Source of the DNA: Acholeplasmataceae bacterium
GTDB lineage: Bacteria; Bacillota_I; Bacilli_A; Acholeplasmatales; Acholeplasmataceae
NCBI GenBank assembly: GCA_023230825.1
Contig: JALNWO010000057.1
Coordinates: forward strand, 1 to 9,505
DNA length: 9,505 bases
Direction: 5' to 3'
Shown: positions 1 through 5,632 of the stretch, piece after piece
Numbering within the stretch: position 1 is the first letter of the stretch
Layout of the letters: each line of letters begins with the position of its first letter
Position numbers and translations under genes: made by a program
Notes under the pieces: generated by a model
Told to the model about the DNA's origin: nothing
The model's input: only the letters and a program-made list of their open reading frames with translations
Database searches by the model: none

Positions 1-95
1 AGCGCAAACAAAAACACCATACTTGTTAAAATGGTGACAGCTAAAAAAATGAGATTGATTTGTGTCGACAATTTCATTTTTCTTTTTTCTTTCAT
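1..95 (-). CDS. Two-component sensor histidine kinase, N-terminal fragment (runs off left edge)
   Basis: An ATG at 95-93 overlaps the TGA stop of the response regulator gene in the arrangement ATGA, and the frame stays open to the window edge (31 full codons). The peptide begins MKEKRKMKLSTQ, a short basic cytoplasmic start. It continues into an uninterrupted hydrophobic stretch from about residue 13 (INLIFLAVTILTSMVFLFA), which fits a first transmembrane helix oriented inside-to-outside. This is the usual opening of a membrane histidine kinase, and an OmpR-family regulator followed directly by its kinase is the standard order. The regulator resembles Bacillus CssR, so the partner would be a CssS-like sensor of secretion or envelope stress; that identity is inferred from context only. 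No sensor, HAMP, H-box or ATPase domain is inside the window. The four-base overlap suggests translational coupling with the regulator, which would make both proteins from one mRNA. Confidence 0.75.
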   Translation of the reverse strand, partial: MKEKRKMKLSTQINLIFLAVTILTSMVFLFA

Positions 96-748
96 AACAA
101 TCGATACCCGAATCCATAAATGGTTTCAATTTTTAATTGGTTCATTTTATGTCTTAACCGTCGTAATAAGTCATCAACGACACGATCACTGCCAAAATAA
201 TTGGGCCCCCACACATGTCTTAAAATTTCTTCCCGAGAAAAAGCGCGGTTTGGATGTTTAATAAAAAACAATAAAAGTTCAAATTCTTTATTCGTTAATT
301 CAATCATTCCCTCTGGAGCGACTATTTCTCTTTTTGTAATATTAATTTGATATGGATCATATTGAATGAGGTCATTTGTTTGTTGGCGTTGATGTCTTTT
401 TAGGACTGCTTTTACTCGCAAGATGAGTTCTCGTGGTGAATATGGTTTAGCTAAATAATCATCACTACCTAACTCAAGACCCATAATCTTATCCAAGTCT
501 TGATCTCTTGCGGAGGTAAAAATAACTGAAGCATCTGAATTATTTTTCTTAAGTGCTTTGATTAAATCGTAACCACTGACGTCTCCAGTTAGCATAATAT
601 CTAAGATCCATAGGTCGACATCGTCTAAAATATGTTCAAGTGCAGACTCTCCATCAAAAAACAAGGTCACATCGTATCCTTCTCGTGTTAAATATTTTTG
701 AATGATAATTGCCAAATCTTTTTCGTCTTCTACAAAATATATTTTCAT
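92..748 (-). CDS. cssR: OmpR/PhoB-family response regulator, CssR-like
   Basis: A 218-residue cytoplasmic transcription regulator with an N-terminal receiver domain (about 1-118) and a C-terminal winged-helix DNA-binding domain (about 125-218). Visible receiver residues are the acidic pair E7/D8, phospho-acceptor D50 in LWILDIML, switch residue T78 and K101 in the KPYSPREL motif. The C-terminus carries RVVDDLLRRLRHKM (189-202), the expected recognition-helix region, and ends IETIYGFGYRLL, as OmpR-type proteins do. Several blocks, including LWILDIML, GLELGS and DRVVDDL, recall Bacillus CssR, the regulator of the secretion-stress proteases HtrA and HtrB; this is from memory, not a search. I chose ATG at 748 because AGGAGG lies just upstream (753-758) and the receiver fold starts there; a more upstream ATG at 787 would add 13 non-conserved residues and lies inside a palindrome. 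It overlaps the kinase gene by 4 bases. The alpha3-side loop after D50 is slightly atypical (LTGDVSGY, no proline). Confidence 0.88.
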   Translation of the reverse strand: MKIYFVEDEKDLAIIIQKYLTREGYDVTLFFDGESALEHILDDVDLWILDIMLTGDVSGYDLIKALKKNNSDASVIFTSARDQDLDKIMGLELGSDDYLAKPYSPRELILRVKAVLKRHQRQQTNDLIQYDPYQINITKREIVAPEGMIELTNKEFELLLFFIKHPNRAFSREEILRHVWGPNYFGSDRVVDDLLRRLRHKMNQLKIETIYGFGYRLL

Positions 749-766
749 TTGGCCTCCTAATAAACA

Positions 767-792
767 AATAAGTGTGCATAGGCACACTTATT
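767..792. repeat. Perfect 11-bp inverted repeat in the leader of the two-component operon
   Basis: Arms AATAAGTGTGC (767-777) and GCACACTTATT (782-792) are perfect reverse complements around a four-base loop. The element lies 8 bases upstream of the AGGAGG of the response regulator gene and overlaps a TATAAT (790-795, minus strand). If transcription starts from the promoter at 835-862 it is a hairpin in the 5' untranslated region. If the TATAAT at 790-795 is used it would be an operator-like palindrome across the start site. On the minus strand it is followed by a U-rich but interrupted tract, so a weak terminator or attenuator for serS read-through is another possibility. Confidence 0.7.
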
Positions 793-834
793 ATATCATA
801 GAGCAAGATAAGAAGAGAAAAATGAAGTACCTAT

Positions 835-862
835 AGTATAACAAAACACTATGTGATGTCAA
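835..862 (-). promoter_or_regulatory. Predicted sigma-A-type promoter of the two-component operon
   Basis: On the minus strand a perfect -35 hexamer TTGACA (862-857) is followed after 16 bases by TATACT (840-835). Transcription would begin near 828, giving a leader of about 80 bases before the regulator ATG at 748. It lies in the short gap after serS, so the two-component genes probably have their own promoter and do not rely on serS read-through. The spacer is one base below the optimum of 17. Confidence 0.65.
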
Positions 863-868
863 TGTTTT
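843..868. repeat. Imperfect inverted repeat across the -35 of the two-component promoter
   Basis: Arms AAAACACT (843-850) and AATGTTTT (861-868) are complementary except at one position, with a 10-base centre. In minus-strand RNA the odd pair becomes a U-G wobble, so an 8-bp AU-rich stem could form just after the serS stop codon (886). As DNA, the right arm overlaps the -35 TTGACA at 857-862. It may be an operator for autoregulation or a weak serS terminator; there is no good U-tract, so the terminator reading is poor. No other terminator is visible between serS and the next gene. Confidence 0.45.
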
Positions 869-885
869 TCTTGTGTGAAATTATG

Positions 886-2163
886 TTATTTAATCACTTC
901 AGTTTTCATATAAGGAACGAGTACTTTAGGAATCGTAATCGAGCCATCTTCATTCTGGTAATTTTCCATAATAGCGATCATTGTACGACCAACCGCAAGT
1001 CCTGATCCATTCAGTGTATGAACGTATTCTGTCTTACTTTCTTTGGTTCGCTTAAAGCGGATGTTTGCCCGTCTAGCTTGATAGTCTTCAGCATTCGATA
1101 TTGAACCAATTTCACGATAACGATTTTGACCTGGTAACCAAACTTCAATATCATAGGTTTTTGCCATACTAAAGCCAATATCGCCACTTGAGAGAATGAC
1201 CACACGATACGGTATTTCAAGTTTCTCTAAGATCGATTCAGAGTGACTTAACATCTTCTCTAATTCCACATATGAATCTTCTGGTTTCGTAAATTTAATA
1301 AGCTCTACTTTATTGAATTGATGTTGTCGTAAAATGCCTCTAGTGTCTTTACCGGCAGAGCCAGCTTCAGAGCGAAATGCTGTGGTGAAGCTGCAGTAAT
1401 TAATTGGTAATTGTTCACCTGTTAAAATTTCATCACGGTGTAAATTGATCGTTGGAACTTCAGCTGTTGGGTTTAAATAGTACTCTTGACCATCTAAATC
1501 CAGACGGAAGCTATCAGCTTTAAACTTTGGAAATTGACCGGTTGAAAACATACTTTTTTCGTTGACAATAAATGGTGGAATAATTTCTTCATAACCGTAC
1601 TCTAAACTATGGACATCCATCATAAATTGAATGAGTGCTCTTTCAAGACGGGCTCCAAGTCCTTTATCAACGACAAAGCGAGCACCTGTTAATTTAGCTG
1701 CTCGTTCAAAATCTAAAATGCCTAGTTTTTCCCCAAGTTCAACGTGATCTTTAATCGGGAAAGAAAATTCGCGTGGTTTTCCCACGACTTTAACTTCCAA
1801 ATTGTCTTGGTCATCACGACCAACGGGCACTGTTTCGTGAATTAAGTTTGGCGTATTCGCTAAAATGTGTTCGATTTCGGTTTCAACTTCTTTTAGCTTG
1901 TCATCTAATGCTTTAATTTCATCCCCTAAGTTTTGGACTTCCGCAAGCAAAGCAGTCGTGTCTTTTTGTTCACGTTTAAACAAACCAATTTGTTTCGATT
2001 GCTCGTTTCGTTTCGCTTTTCGAGTTTCAACATCTAAGATGAGTTGTTTTCTGACAGCTTGTAAAGTGATGAGATTTCGTAAGTGCGAAAAATCTCCTTG
2101 TCTACGTTCAAGATTTTCAATCACTTCATCCATGTTTTCAGTTACGAATTTTAAATCTAGCAT
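886..2163 (-). CDS. serS: Seryl-tRNA synthetase
   Basis: Cytoplasmic class II aminoacyl-tRNA synthetase that activates serine with ATP and charges tRNA-Ser. The product is 425 residues, the usual bacterial length. The N-terminal part (about 30-105) is charged and heptad-like, matching the long antiparallel coiled-coil arm that grips the tRNA-Ser long variable arm. In the catalytic core I see the serine-recognition loop NPTAEVP (231-237), motif 2 FRSEAG followed by RGILRQHQF (263-283), and motif 3 with [10 protein letters not shown] (385-394), whose R393 binds ATP. The segment around 351-365 reads EIGSISN before QARR, where most SerRS have a cysteine (SSCSN). ATG 2163 has AAAGGAGG eight bases upstream. 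The gene is the sole target of the T-box leader directly upstream, so expression should rise when tRNA-Ser is uncharged. I see no frameshift or truncation. Confidence 0.97.
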   Translation of the reverse strand: MLDLKFVTENMDEVIENLERRQGDFSHLRNLITLQAVRKQLILDVETRKAKRNEQSKQIGLFKREQKDTTALLAEVQNLGDEIKALDDKLKEVETEIEHILANTPNLIHETVPVGRDDQDNLEVKVVGKPREFSFPIKDHVELGEKLGILDFERAAKLTGARFVVDKGLGARLERALIQFMMDVHSLEYGYEEIIPPFIVNEKSMFSTGQFPKFKADSFRLDLDGQEYYLNPTAEVPTINLHRDEILTGEQLPINYCSFTTAFRSEAGSAGKDTRGILRQHQFNKVELIKFTKPEDSYVELEKMLSHSESILEKLEIPYRVVILSSGDIGFSMAKTYDIEVWLPGQNRYREIGSISNAEDYQARRANIRFKRTKESKTEYVHTLNGSGLAVGRTMIAIMENYQNEDGSITIPKVLVPYMKTEVIK

Positions 2164-2185
2164 ATTAACGCCTCCTTTTTTAAAT

Positions 2186-2217
2186 AAAAACGCCCAAAGA
2201 CAGTTGTCTAAGGACGC
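2186..2217 (-). terminator. Regulated terminator of the serS T-box
   Basis: On the minus strand GCGTCC (2217-2212) pairs with GGGCGT (2195-2190), with a second AGAC/GTCT helix inside, followed by TTTTT (2190-2186). The 5' strand of this hairpin contains the GCGTCCTT needed for the antiterminator with the T-box, so the two structures exclude one another. The hairpin ends about 20 bases before the serS ribosome binding site. Confidence 0.85.
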
Positions 2218-2394
2218 ATATGCGCGGTGCCACCTTAGTTCTAGGATAACCTAGCCCTTTGCGTCCTTAACGCGGATTAAACGGATGGGATGAGCATCAC
2301 TAGGAAAGGAGATTTACATCGCTTTGTTCAACACTTTCACCACCCGTGTCTTCTCTAAAAACAACCTCGATATAACATGTCTTTCTTACGTGTT
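2186..2394 (-). promoter_or_regulatory. T-box riboswitch (tRNA-Ser responsive) in the serS leader
   Basis: The minus-strand leader has the hallmarks of a T-box. The conserved T-box sequence AAGGTGGCACCGCG is at 2236-2223; its UGGC bulge can pair with the GCCA end of tRNA-Ser (discriminator G). The AGAGA bulge (2356-2352) and an apical loop GGGTGGTGAAA (2345-2335), closed by ACAC/GTGT, form the distal end of stem I. Below it, TTGTTT (2364-2359) pairs with GAACAA (2329-2324) and ATATC (2373-2369) with GATGT (2320-2316). These helices enclose AGC at 2323-2321, a serine codon and my candidate specifier. Stem III is CTAGG-TTAT-CCTAG (2254-2241). Antiterminator AAGG/CCTT competes with the terminator at 2217-2190. 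Uncharged tRNA-Ser should favour read-through into serS. The T-box assignment is firm; the exact specifier is by hand folding. A nearby TCTCC makes UCU or UCC a less favoured alternative. Confidence 0.95.
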
Positions 2395-2400
2395 ATTCTT

Positions 2401-2429
2401 ATTATAGTGTTTGCCTAGATAAATGTAAA
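2401..2429 (-). promoter_or_regulatory. serS: serS promoter (sigma-A type)
   Basis: TTTACA (2429-2424) and a perfect TATAAT (2406-2401) are 17 bases apart on the minus strand. The predicted start near 2394 lies just ahead of the first T-box stem and leaves a leader of about 230 bases, the normal distance for a T-box-regulated gene. It diverges from the uppP promoter; the roughly 90 bases between the two contain only AT-rich tracts that I cannot assign. Confidence 0.8.
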
Positions 2430-2521
2430 GGCTTTTTAACTTTTTTTTACATCTCTTCTCTTTTTAGCCGTATCAAGCCAAAAAAATCATTTTTTTACCT
2501 TCATTTTTTTAGTATGAGTTG

Positions 2522-2530
2522 TGCTATAAT
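2522..2530 (+). promoter_or_regulatory. uppP: Extended -10 promoter candidate for uppP
   Basis: TGCTATAAT at 2522-2530 is an extended -10 element (TGn plus a perfect TATAAT). No good -35 hexamer sits 16-18 bases upstream, which the extended -10 can compensate for. Transcription would start near 2537, only about 9 bases before the uppP ATG, so the mRNA would begin at its Shine-Dalgarno GGTGA (2537-2541). Confidence 0.55.
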
Positions 2531-2545
2531 GAAGTTGGTGATCGT

Positions 2546-3346
2546 ATGCTAGAAATTATTAAATATATTATTTTAGGTATTATTCAAGGTATTACCGAAA
2601 TCTTTCCTATCTCAAGTAGTGGCCACCTCGTTATTTTTAGTCATCTTCTAGGATTAAATTTAGAACATCTTTCTATTTTCTTGATGATTACAAATACAGG
2701 ATCTTTTTTAGCACTTGTTATCTTTTTCCGACAAGATTTAAAACAATTACTTGTTGGAACATATCGTTTTGTCATCAAGAGAGAACAAAATTTTAAACAA
2801 GACTTTGAATATGTTTTAAAACTTTTAGTTGCAATTATTCCTTTAGGTATTGCCGCTTTCTTTTTCAAAAACCATTTACCAGATGATTTATTAACTATCG
2901 GATTTGCTTTAATTATTACTGCTGGGTTATTGTTTTACATATATAAAATACGCGATATTCAGTGGAAAAAAGAACTCTCTTGGAAAAATGCCCTCGTGAT
3001 TGGTGCTTTTCAAATGTTTGCCTTTGTTCCCGGAATATCCCGAAGCGGGATGGCACTAAGTGGTGGATTATCACAAAAAATTGAGTTAAAAAAGATTGTT
3101 AAGTTTTCTTTTTTAGCATATATTTTTATTTCAATTCCTGTCATGATTGTTGGCTTTTATAATGCTTATCACGCAAGTGAATCCATCCATATTGTCGGTT
3201 ATAGTTTGGCTTTCATGATGAGTTTTATTTTTAGTTTCTTTACCATCCATGTTTTGTATCACTTCATTAAAGTGAAAAATTTGCTTTACTTTTCGCTCTA
3301 TTGTTTATTGATCGGTGGGTTATCGATTGTCTTATATTTCCTTTAA
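2546..3346 (+). CDS. uppP: Undecaprenyl-diphosphatase (UppP/BacA family)
   Basis: Integral membrane enzyme that removes a phosphate from undecaprenyl pyrophosphate, regenerating the lipid carrier for peptidoglycan and teichoic acid assembly; the family also lowers bacitracin sensitivity. The 266-residue product is mostly hydrophobic helices and close to the usual 265-280 residues. Signature 1 is QGITE followed by PISSSGH (residues 14-27, with E18, S23-S25 and H27). Signature 2 is PGISRSG (162-168), whose R166 corresponds to the essential arginine. Position 14 is Q, where E. coli-type proteins have E; Q occurs in many family members. I start at ATG 2546, which has GGTGA four bases upstream and begins directly with the first helix; a start at 2519 would add nine residues and would lie upstream of the predicted transcription start. 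It is the only plus-strand gene here and probably monocistronic, ended by the hairpin at 3353-3369. Confidence 0.94.
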   Translation: MLEIIKYIILGIIQGITEIFPISSSGHLVIFSHLLGLNLEHLSIFLMITNTGSFLALVIFFRQDLKQLLVGTYRFVIKREQNFKQDFEYVLKLLVAIIPLGIAAFFFKNHLPDDLLTIGFALIITAGLLFYIYKIRDIQWKKELSWKNALVIGAFQMFAFVPGISRSGMALSGGLSQKIELKKIVKFSFLAYIFISIPVMIVGFYNAYHASESIHIVGYSLAFMMSFIFSFFTIHVLYHFIKVKNLLYFSLYCLLIGGLSIVLYFL

Positions 3347-3352
3347 TGAAAA

Positions 3353-3369
3353 AGGTGCCAAGGGCACCT
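3353..3369. terminator. Bidirectional terminator between uppP and the LtaS-like gene
   Basis: AGGTGCC (3353-3359) and GGCACCT (3363-3369) form a perfect 7-bp stem with a three-base loop. On the plus strand it is followed by a long T-rich tract (3371-3381), on the minus strand by five Ts (3353-3349), so it can stop both convergent genes. It begins 7 bases after the uppP stop, and its other edge covers two bases of the TAG stop of the LtaS-like gene (3370-3368). Confidence 0.88.
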
Positions 3370-5488
3370 ATTTTATTTTTTGATTAATTTGCTTTAATAA
3401 ATCTGCTTGTGACAGTAAATAATCGCTTAATAGTTTATAACGTAAGATGTATGCATAATCCGCTTCATTAATTGCTGCATCACTTGGAAAGATGTGGGCC
3501 GAATTACGCATTGAGAAAATCATGTCGTCTAAAACTATATCCGTTAACCGGTTATCAACAGCGAAGGTCGGTTCCTTACTCAAGCCATGTGTTCCAAAGT
3601 ACATGTCGTTGCCGACAGGAAGAGCGAAGAGCTCCACAATCGTTCGATATAGGTCAATTTGGGAGCGAACTAAGTTTTGTTCGCCAACCAGTTGGCCTTT
3701 TTTTATGGGGTAGCCATCGTGTGTGACCATGTCTGTTTCATGAGGAGCATAAATGAAGGCTGTCACTTGTTGTAACATCCGTCTTTCTTCAAGTCTGGAG
3801 AGATTACGCCCATAAAGAATTGATAAATCTCCATTTTTTAGCCCTGATCCATGGTCGCTATAAAAGATGTAAATGGTGTTGTTTAGTGTTCGGTTTTGAC
3901 CATCCTCATCGATGAAGAGGCGTTTAACAATGTCGTCATAATAACGAGTAAAATTTAAATAACGAAGCGTAATTGGATTGAGTTTTTTCCCATATTGAGG
4001 AAAATCAACATAGTCGTGTTCTCGCTCTTCATTAAAGGGGTCAAATTCATATGGTGTATGACCCATCATAGTAACGGGAAATAAAAAATAAGGATCTGTA
4101 AGGGTTTGCGCGTATTGATAAATGTAATCAGCTAAATGATAATCACTAATCCAAGGGGAGTGGTGTGTTTTTTGGTTTATTGAATCATAAAGATAGCCAT
4201 CTTCAATAACGTAACCATCTTCAATAAATTCCTCCAAGGCATAAAACTGATCAAACTGATAGAAGTCTGGATAGACAATTTCACGGTTATAAAATTGTTT
4301 ATAATCTCCGTGAATCGCTTCTGTATATGAACCCTTCATTTTAAAATAGGTAACTAAGGAGGGTATTTCATATTTGACTTCATCATATTTCCAATACAAT
4401 GTTTGATCCCCTGTCGGGTTAATTCCTGTTAAGACTGCTAACTCACCATCTGAACTGACACCCATCCCTACATTGGTGAAGAAGTTATTGAAAACAAAAC
4501 TTTCTTTAAACAATGCGTTGAGAAAAGGCATGTATTGGTTTGTCTCGGGTAGGTCAAGTAAAAAATTATTAAATGATTCTAAATGTATTAAAACCAAGTT
4601 TTTGTCTTTAAAAATACCGGTTAAATCATTTGTATCAAGTAACATTGGATCAACGTACAATCCTGGAACTGCATCATCGATTAACAAACGATTTCCATAT
4701 GTCTTTTGATCAAACGGGTTGATATAAGTTGTTTGGTTACGGTTATATTCCTGATACGCTGCAATCAAGCGTGCTTCATTTTGGATTTCAAGAATCTTTT
4801 CGTAGTTCACATCAAACTCAATTCCGAAAAGTTGCCCTAAATAATAAGGATAGACACCTAGGTTTTGGATCGCATAAGTCGAAGTAGTGGATTGAATTGG
4901 TGCAGATTTTTCATACATTCGGTAATAAGAGTTAACTGAAACAAGTCCAATTGAGGCTAGTCCTAACAAGCTAAGAAGAAGTCGATGCAAATGCAGTTTA
5001 AAGGTAATTTGACTTAACTCACGTCGTGAAGAACTAAAATAAAGAACTGTTAAAATGATGGTTGGCAAGAAAACAATAATTCGGTAGTAGGTAATTAACT
5101 CGAGGAAGACTTCGATCAAGACCCCACTCGCTAAACCCTCTGTAGGATTTTTAAACATCACAAAACCATCTGCAGATAAAGCTGCCCCATAAAAGAGATT
5201 AAAAATGCCTAGTGCGAAGATGGCAAAATTCAAGAAAAGGGTAAAGTAAATTAAAGAAGCCATCCGCTGATGGGCTTTCCTATAAATTAAAAAGAAAATT
5301 ACTGCGAAGAGAAAGAGAACGACGAAGTTGCCGAAAATTTGATTAATTTCTCCAAGTAAAGTATGTCGAAATGGCTCTATATAGCGATTTAGCGATTGCA
5401 CAGTTAAAAAATATGTGTTAAGTATATTCAGAACAACATATGCAATAATAAAAAGAAAGTATTGTTTTTTTAAAGAAAGTTTTTTCAT
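3368..5488 (-). CDS. LtaS-family membrane phosphoglycerol transferase (lipoteichoic acid synthase-like sulfatase)
   Basis: A 706-residue membrane protein of the alkaline phosphatase/sulfatase superfamily. About five hydrophobic segments (roughly 8-30, 52-69, 79-103, 122-151, 168-189) precede an extracellular catalytic domain of about 500 residues, the layout of S. aureus LtaS, which polymerises glycerol-phosphate from phosphatidylglycerol. Likely active-site residues are E304 (IHLESF), R402 (FYNRE), H477 (MMGHTPYEF) and the D545-H546 pair (YSDHG). The nucleophile position, Thr300 in LtaS (GKTSD), reads GVSSD here, so S345 would be the nucleophile. It is longer than typical LtaS (about 650), with extra sequence at the C-terminus. 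I cannot tell true LTA synthase from a primase or another phosphoglycerol transferase, so I give no symbol. ATG 5488 follows AAGGTGA. It is probably a single-gene unit: the gyrA terminator lies upstream and the shared hairpin downstream. Convergent uppP also serves envelope assembly. Confidence 0.88.
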   Translation of the reverse strand: MKKLSLKKQYFLFIIAYVVLNILNTYFLTVQSLNRYIEPFRHTLLGEINQIFGNFVVLFLFAVIFFLIYRKAHQRMASLIYFTLFLNFAIFALGIFNLFYGAALSADGFVMFKNPTEGLASGVLIEVFLELITYYRIIVFLPTIILTVLYFSSSRRELSQITFKLHLHRLLLSLLGLASIGLVSVNSYYRMYEKSAPIQSTTSTYAIQNLGVYPYYLGQLFGIEFDVNYEKILEIQNEARLIAAYQEYNRNQTTYINPFDQKTYGNRLLIDDAVPGLYVDPMLLDTNDLTGIFKDKNLVLIHLESFNNFLLDLPETNQYMPFLNALFKESFVFNNFFTNVGMGVSSDGELAVLTGINPTGDQTLYWKYDEVKYEIPSLVTYFKMKGSYTEAIHGDYKQFYNREIVYPDFYQFDQFYALEEFIEDGYVIEDGYLYDSINQKTHHSPWISDYHLADYIYQYAQTLTDPYFLFPVTMMGHTPYEFDPFNEEREHDYVDFPQYGKKLNPITLRYLNFTRYYDDIVKRLFIDEDGQNRTLNNTIYIFYSDHGSGLKNGDLSILYGRNLSRLEERRMLQQVTAFIYAPHETDMVTHDGYPIKKGQLVGEQNLVRSQIDLYRTIVELFALPVGNDMYFGTHGLSKEPTFAVDNRLTDIVLDDMIFSMRNSAHIFPSDAAINEADYAYILRYKLLSDYLLSQADLLKQINQKIK

Positions 5489-5513
5489 GCAATCACCTTT
5501 TCTGTCTCTTTAT

Positions 5514-5519
5514 ATTATA
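5514..5519 (-). promoter_or_regulatory. Candidate -10 element for the LtaS-like gene
   Basis: A perfect TATAAT on the minus strand lies 25 bases before the ATG, between the gyrA terminator and the gene. No convincing -35 hexamer is present 16-18 bases upstream (the sequence there reads around TCACCGG). It is plausible because the gene needs its own promoter after the terminator, but an AT-rich gap produces such hexamers easily. Confidence 0.4.
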
Positions 5520-5576
5520 CATGAATTTTTCTTTTTCCGGTGACATTTATTAAATGATTTAATTGTTTTTCTAAAT

Positions 5577-5609
5577 AAAAAGGCCTTCATTATCGATGAA
5601 AGCCTTTTT
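5577..5609 (-). terminator. Rho-independent terminator of gyrB-gyrA
   Basis: Arms 5577-5590 and 5596-5609 pair around a five-base loop, with runs of A and T at the two ends of the stem. In minus-strand RNA all 14 positions pair (one G-U), whereas in plus-strand RNA the same position is a C-A mismatch. That favours use in the minus direction, 24 bases after the gyrA stop. The U-tract forms the distal end of the stem. Confidence 0.88.
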
Positions 5610-5632
5610 AAAATTATCATGATTTAATATAA

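Noticed and set aside
749..787. An upstream ATG at 787 would extend the response regulator by 13 residues (starting MCLCTLICLL).
   Set aside because: The added residues are not receiver-like, the ATG lies in a palindrome and has no good ribosome binding site, whereas ATG 748 follows AGGAGG and opens the receiver domain.
1865..2254. A 129-codon plus-strand frame opposite the 5' end of serS and the T-box.
   Set aside because: It is rich in Ser, Phe and Cys as expected from antisense of charged coiled-coil codons, and runs through the structured T-box leader.
3472..3726. Open frames of 73-84 codons on the plus strand inside the LtaS-like gene.
   Set aside because: They lie antisense to a well-supported conserved gene, have no family signature and no convincing start region.
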